This document shows, piece by piece, positions 62,775 to 64,000 of a stretch of 64,000 nucleotides of DNA. Under the pieces are notes generated by a model that was not told the origin of the DNA, did not search any database, and saw only the letters and a program-made list of their open reading frames with translations. Made by a program: the position numbers and the translations under genes. The DNA lies in contig NZ_CP027194.1 in the NCBI RefSeq assembly GCF_002970935.1, positions 186,001 to 250,000 on the forward strand. Reading direction: 5' to 3'. The DNA comes from Lactobacillus sp. CBA3606. GTDB lineage: Bacteria; Bacillota; Bacilli; Lactobacillales; Lactobacillaceae. Within the stretch, counting starts at the first letter, position 1. Every line of letters starts with the position of its first letter.

Positions 62775-63896
62775 ATGAAAATTGCTGGTTTTGGGGTTGA
62801 GTCTTGGTTAAATCAATATGAAAAGCAGGCGACGACTGATATTAGTCAAAGTTCAATTGCCGCTTTATCAATGGCGGAACTCGTCGCTTTGGATGGGCAT
62901 CAAGGCAAACAATTTTATGCCCAACTCAATCAAACGCGTTTAGATTATGGTTGGATTGAAGGTTCACCAGCCTTTAAACAGCTCGTTAGTGACCTGTACA
63001 CGCAGGTGCCAGCAGCAAACATCCTGCAAACAAATGGCGCCACGGGTGCGAATCAGTTGGCAATTTATAGTTTGATCGAACCCGGCGATCATGTGATTGC
63101 CTTGTATCCGAGCTATCAACAATTATATGATATGCCAAAGTCATTAGGGGCGACCGTTGATTATTGGCACATTCATGAGGACCAGCAGTGGTTACCAGAT
63201 ATTGCGGAATTAAAACAGTTGATCCGACCAGAAACCAAAATGATTTTGTTAAATAATGCGGTTAATCCAACGGGGAGTTTGTTGGATGCCACTTTATTAA
63301 AGCAAGTGGTGGCGTTAGCGCGTGAAGTGGGGGCTTATGTCTTAGCTGATGAAGTTTATGAACCCTTGGATGACACGCCATTCACCTCAATTGCTGATCT
63401 TTACGAAAAAGGGATTGCCGTGAATAGTTTATCGAAAACTTATTCGGCGCCTGGGATTCGAACGGGCTGGACGGCGACGCAATCAACTGAGTTGACCGAG
63501 CTATTTCGCAAGTATCGTGACTATACAATGATTTGTGGTGGGGTTCTCAATGATCAGGTGGCAGTGCTGATTTTACAACATCGCGCTGAAATTTTACAAC
63601 GAAATCGAGAAATTGTGACCCGTAATTTAGCTCTTTTAACGACTTGGGTCGCACAAGAACCGCGGGTAACGTTGATTGCCCCACAGGCCATCTCAGTTTC
63701 TTGTATTAAGTTGATCATTCCGATTGATGATGAAACTTTTTGTCGCGAACTTTTGACTGAGACGGGGGTCTTGCTGGTCCCAGGGTCCCGCTTTGATTGG
63801 CCAGGCCATGCCCGCTTGGGTTATTGTACTGATACCCAAACGTTACAGACCGGATTGACTAAATTGAGTCAATTTTTACGGCGCTACGATAAATAA
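62775..63896 (+). CDS. PLP-dependent class I/II aminotransferase
   Basis: The 373-residue enzyme has the fold-type I features: ATGANQLAIYSL, LNNAVNPTGSLLD, LADEVYEPL and the PLP Lys in VNSLSKTYSAPGIRTGW. The substrate amino acid is not known; placement next to mocR-lysE suggests a shared amino acid. GGAGAGG is 12 nt before ATG 62775; a closer ATG at 62767 opens only three codons (MSR-stop) overlapping the true start. Confidence 0.88.
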   Translation: MKIAGFGVESWLNQYEKQATTDISQSSIAALSMAELVALDGHQGKQFYAQLNQTRLDYGWIEGSPAFKQLVSDLYTQVPAANILQTNGATGANQLAIYSLIEPGDHVIALYPSYQQLYDMPKSLGATVDYWHIHEDQQWLPDIAELKQLIRPETKMILLNNAVNPTGSLLDATLLKQVVALAREVGAYVLADEVYEPLDDTPFTSIADLYEKGIAVNSLSKTYSAPGIRTGWTATQSTELTELFRKYRDYTMICGGVLNDQVAVLILQHRAEILQRNREIVTRNLALLTTWVAQEPRVTLIAPQAISVSCIKLIIPIDDETFCRELLTETGVLLVPGSRFDWPGHARLGYCTDTQTLQTGLTKLSQFLRRYDK

Positions 63897-63917
63897 AATT
63901 AATAGTTATTCAATTTG

Positions 63918-63962
63918 AAAGCATATTTTCCGGTTTGAGAACCGTGAAAATATGCTTTTTAA
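63918..63962 (+). terminator. Intrinsic terminator after the aminotransferase
   Basis: AAAGCATATTTTC pairs with GAAAATATGCTTT and encloses CGGTT/AACCG, followed by T. Confidence 0.88.
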
Positions 63963-64000
63963 GTCCATAACGTAGTTTGCTAGGTGAATATTTGCTATAA

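Overview
The window is a gene-dense, low-to-moderate GC chromosomal segment of a Gram-positive lactic acid bacterium. T-box leaders, AGGAGG-type ribosome binding sites, PepV, YisL and YitJ-type proteins, many intrinsic terminators and LytTR/AgrC-type signalling all point to Lactobacillaceae. From memory, the gene order (aro operon, pepV, ugp, metE, sat-cysC, argS) resembles the Lactiplantibacillus plantarum group; that genus call is inference. There are no rRNA genes, CRISPR arrays or intact prophages. Three tRNA genes are present (Leu-CAG, His-GTG, Gly-CCC).

Layout. 1-664: 3' part of an RsuA-type pseudouridine synthase. 706-7289: an aromatic amino acid operon (MFS transporter fused to chorismate mutase, aroC, a prephenate dehydratase-like gene, aroA, tyrA, aroK). 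A 280-nt leader precedes it, encoding an 18-residue peptide with YYFGFYYF followed by a chain of mutually exclusive hairpins, i.e. a ribosome-mediated attenuator. 7329-9967: small stress-type genes (two NmrA-like NAD(P)-binding proteins, a cyclophilin-like protein, an NTF2-like protein), three of them behind similar MerR-type dyad promoters, plus a decayed carboxymuconolactone decarboxylase. 10.2-15.9 kb: NAD(P)H-hydrate repair, PepV, UspA, a CPA1 antiporter. 16.0-21.8 kb: a glycerol-3-phosphate (ugp) import operon with glpQ, broken by a frameshift in ugpA and by a tnpB-type IS200/IS605 element replacing the ugpA-ugpE junction. 21.9-30.2 kb: deoxynucleoside kinase, mscL, HAD phosphatase, an AgrC/LytTR two-component system with two small envelope genes, a CPBP protease, ohrR, and a gene-free stretch that may encode a C-rich-loop small RNA. 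30.3-33.4 kb: tRNAs and envelope genes, including a 37-codon secreted peptide.

33.5-46.7 kb is the sulfur region. YitJ-type homocysteine methyltransferase/MTHFR and MetE (behind a Met T-box) make methionine on the minus strand. On the plus strand lies what looks like a dedicated sulfation pathway: a PAPS-type sulfotransferase, ATP sulfurylase, APS kinase, a DHH phosphoesterase suited to PAP removal, an arylsulfate sulfotransferase-like surface protein and an SLC13-type anion permease. No PAPS or sulfite reductase is present in the window, so activated sulfate probably goes to sulfating something, not to cysteine. This is the most intriguing gene set here.

46.9-64 kb: MATE exporter, DUF2187 protein, ElaA, argS behind a T-box, a Phd/YefM-YafQ toxin-antitoxin pair next to an integrase scrap, a membrane-anchored papain-like amidase, two ABC efflux systems (one with its TetR regulator), an orphan RelB-type antitoxin, a DMT/YdcZ transporter, a histidine kinase remnant, and a divergent MocR regulator/LysE exporter pair followed by an aminotransferase.
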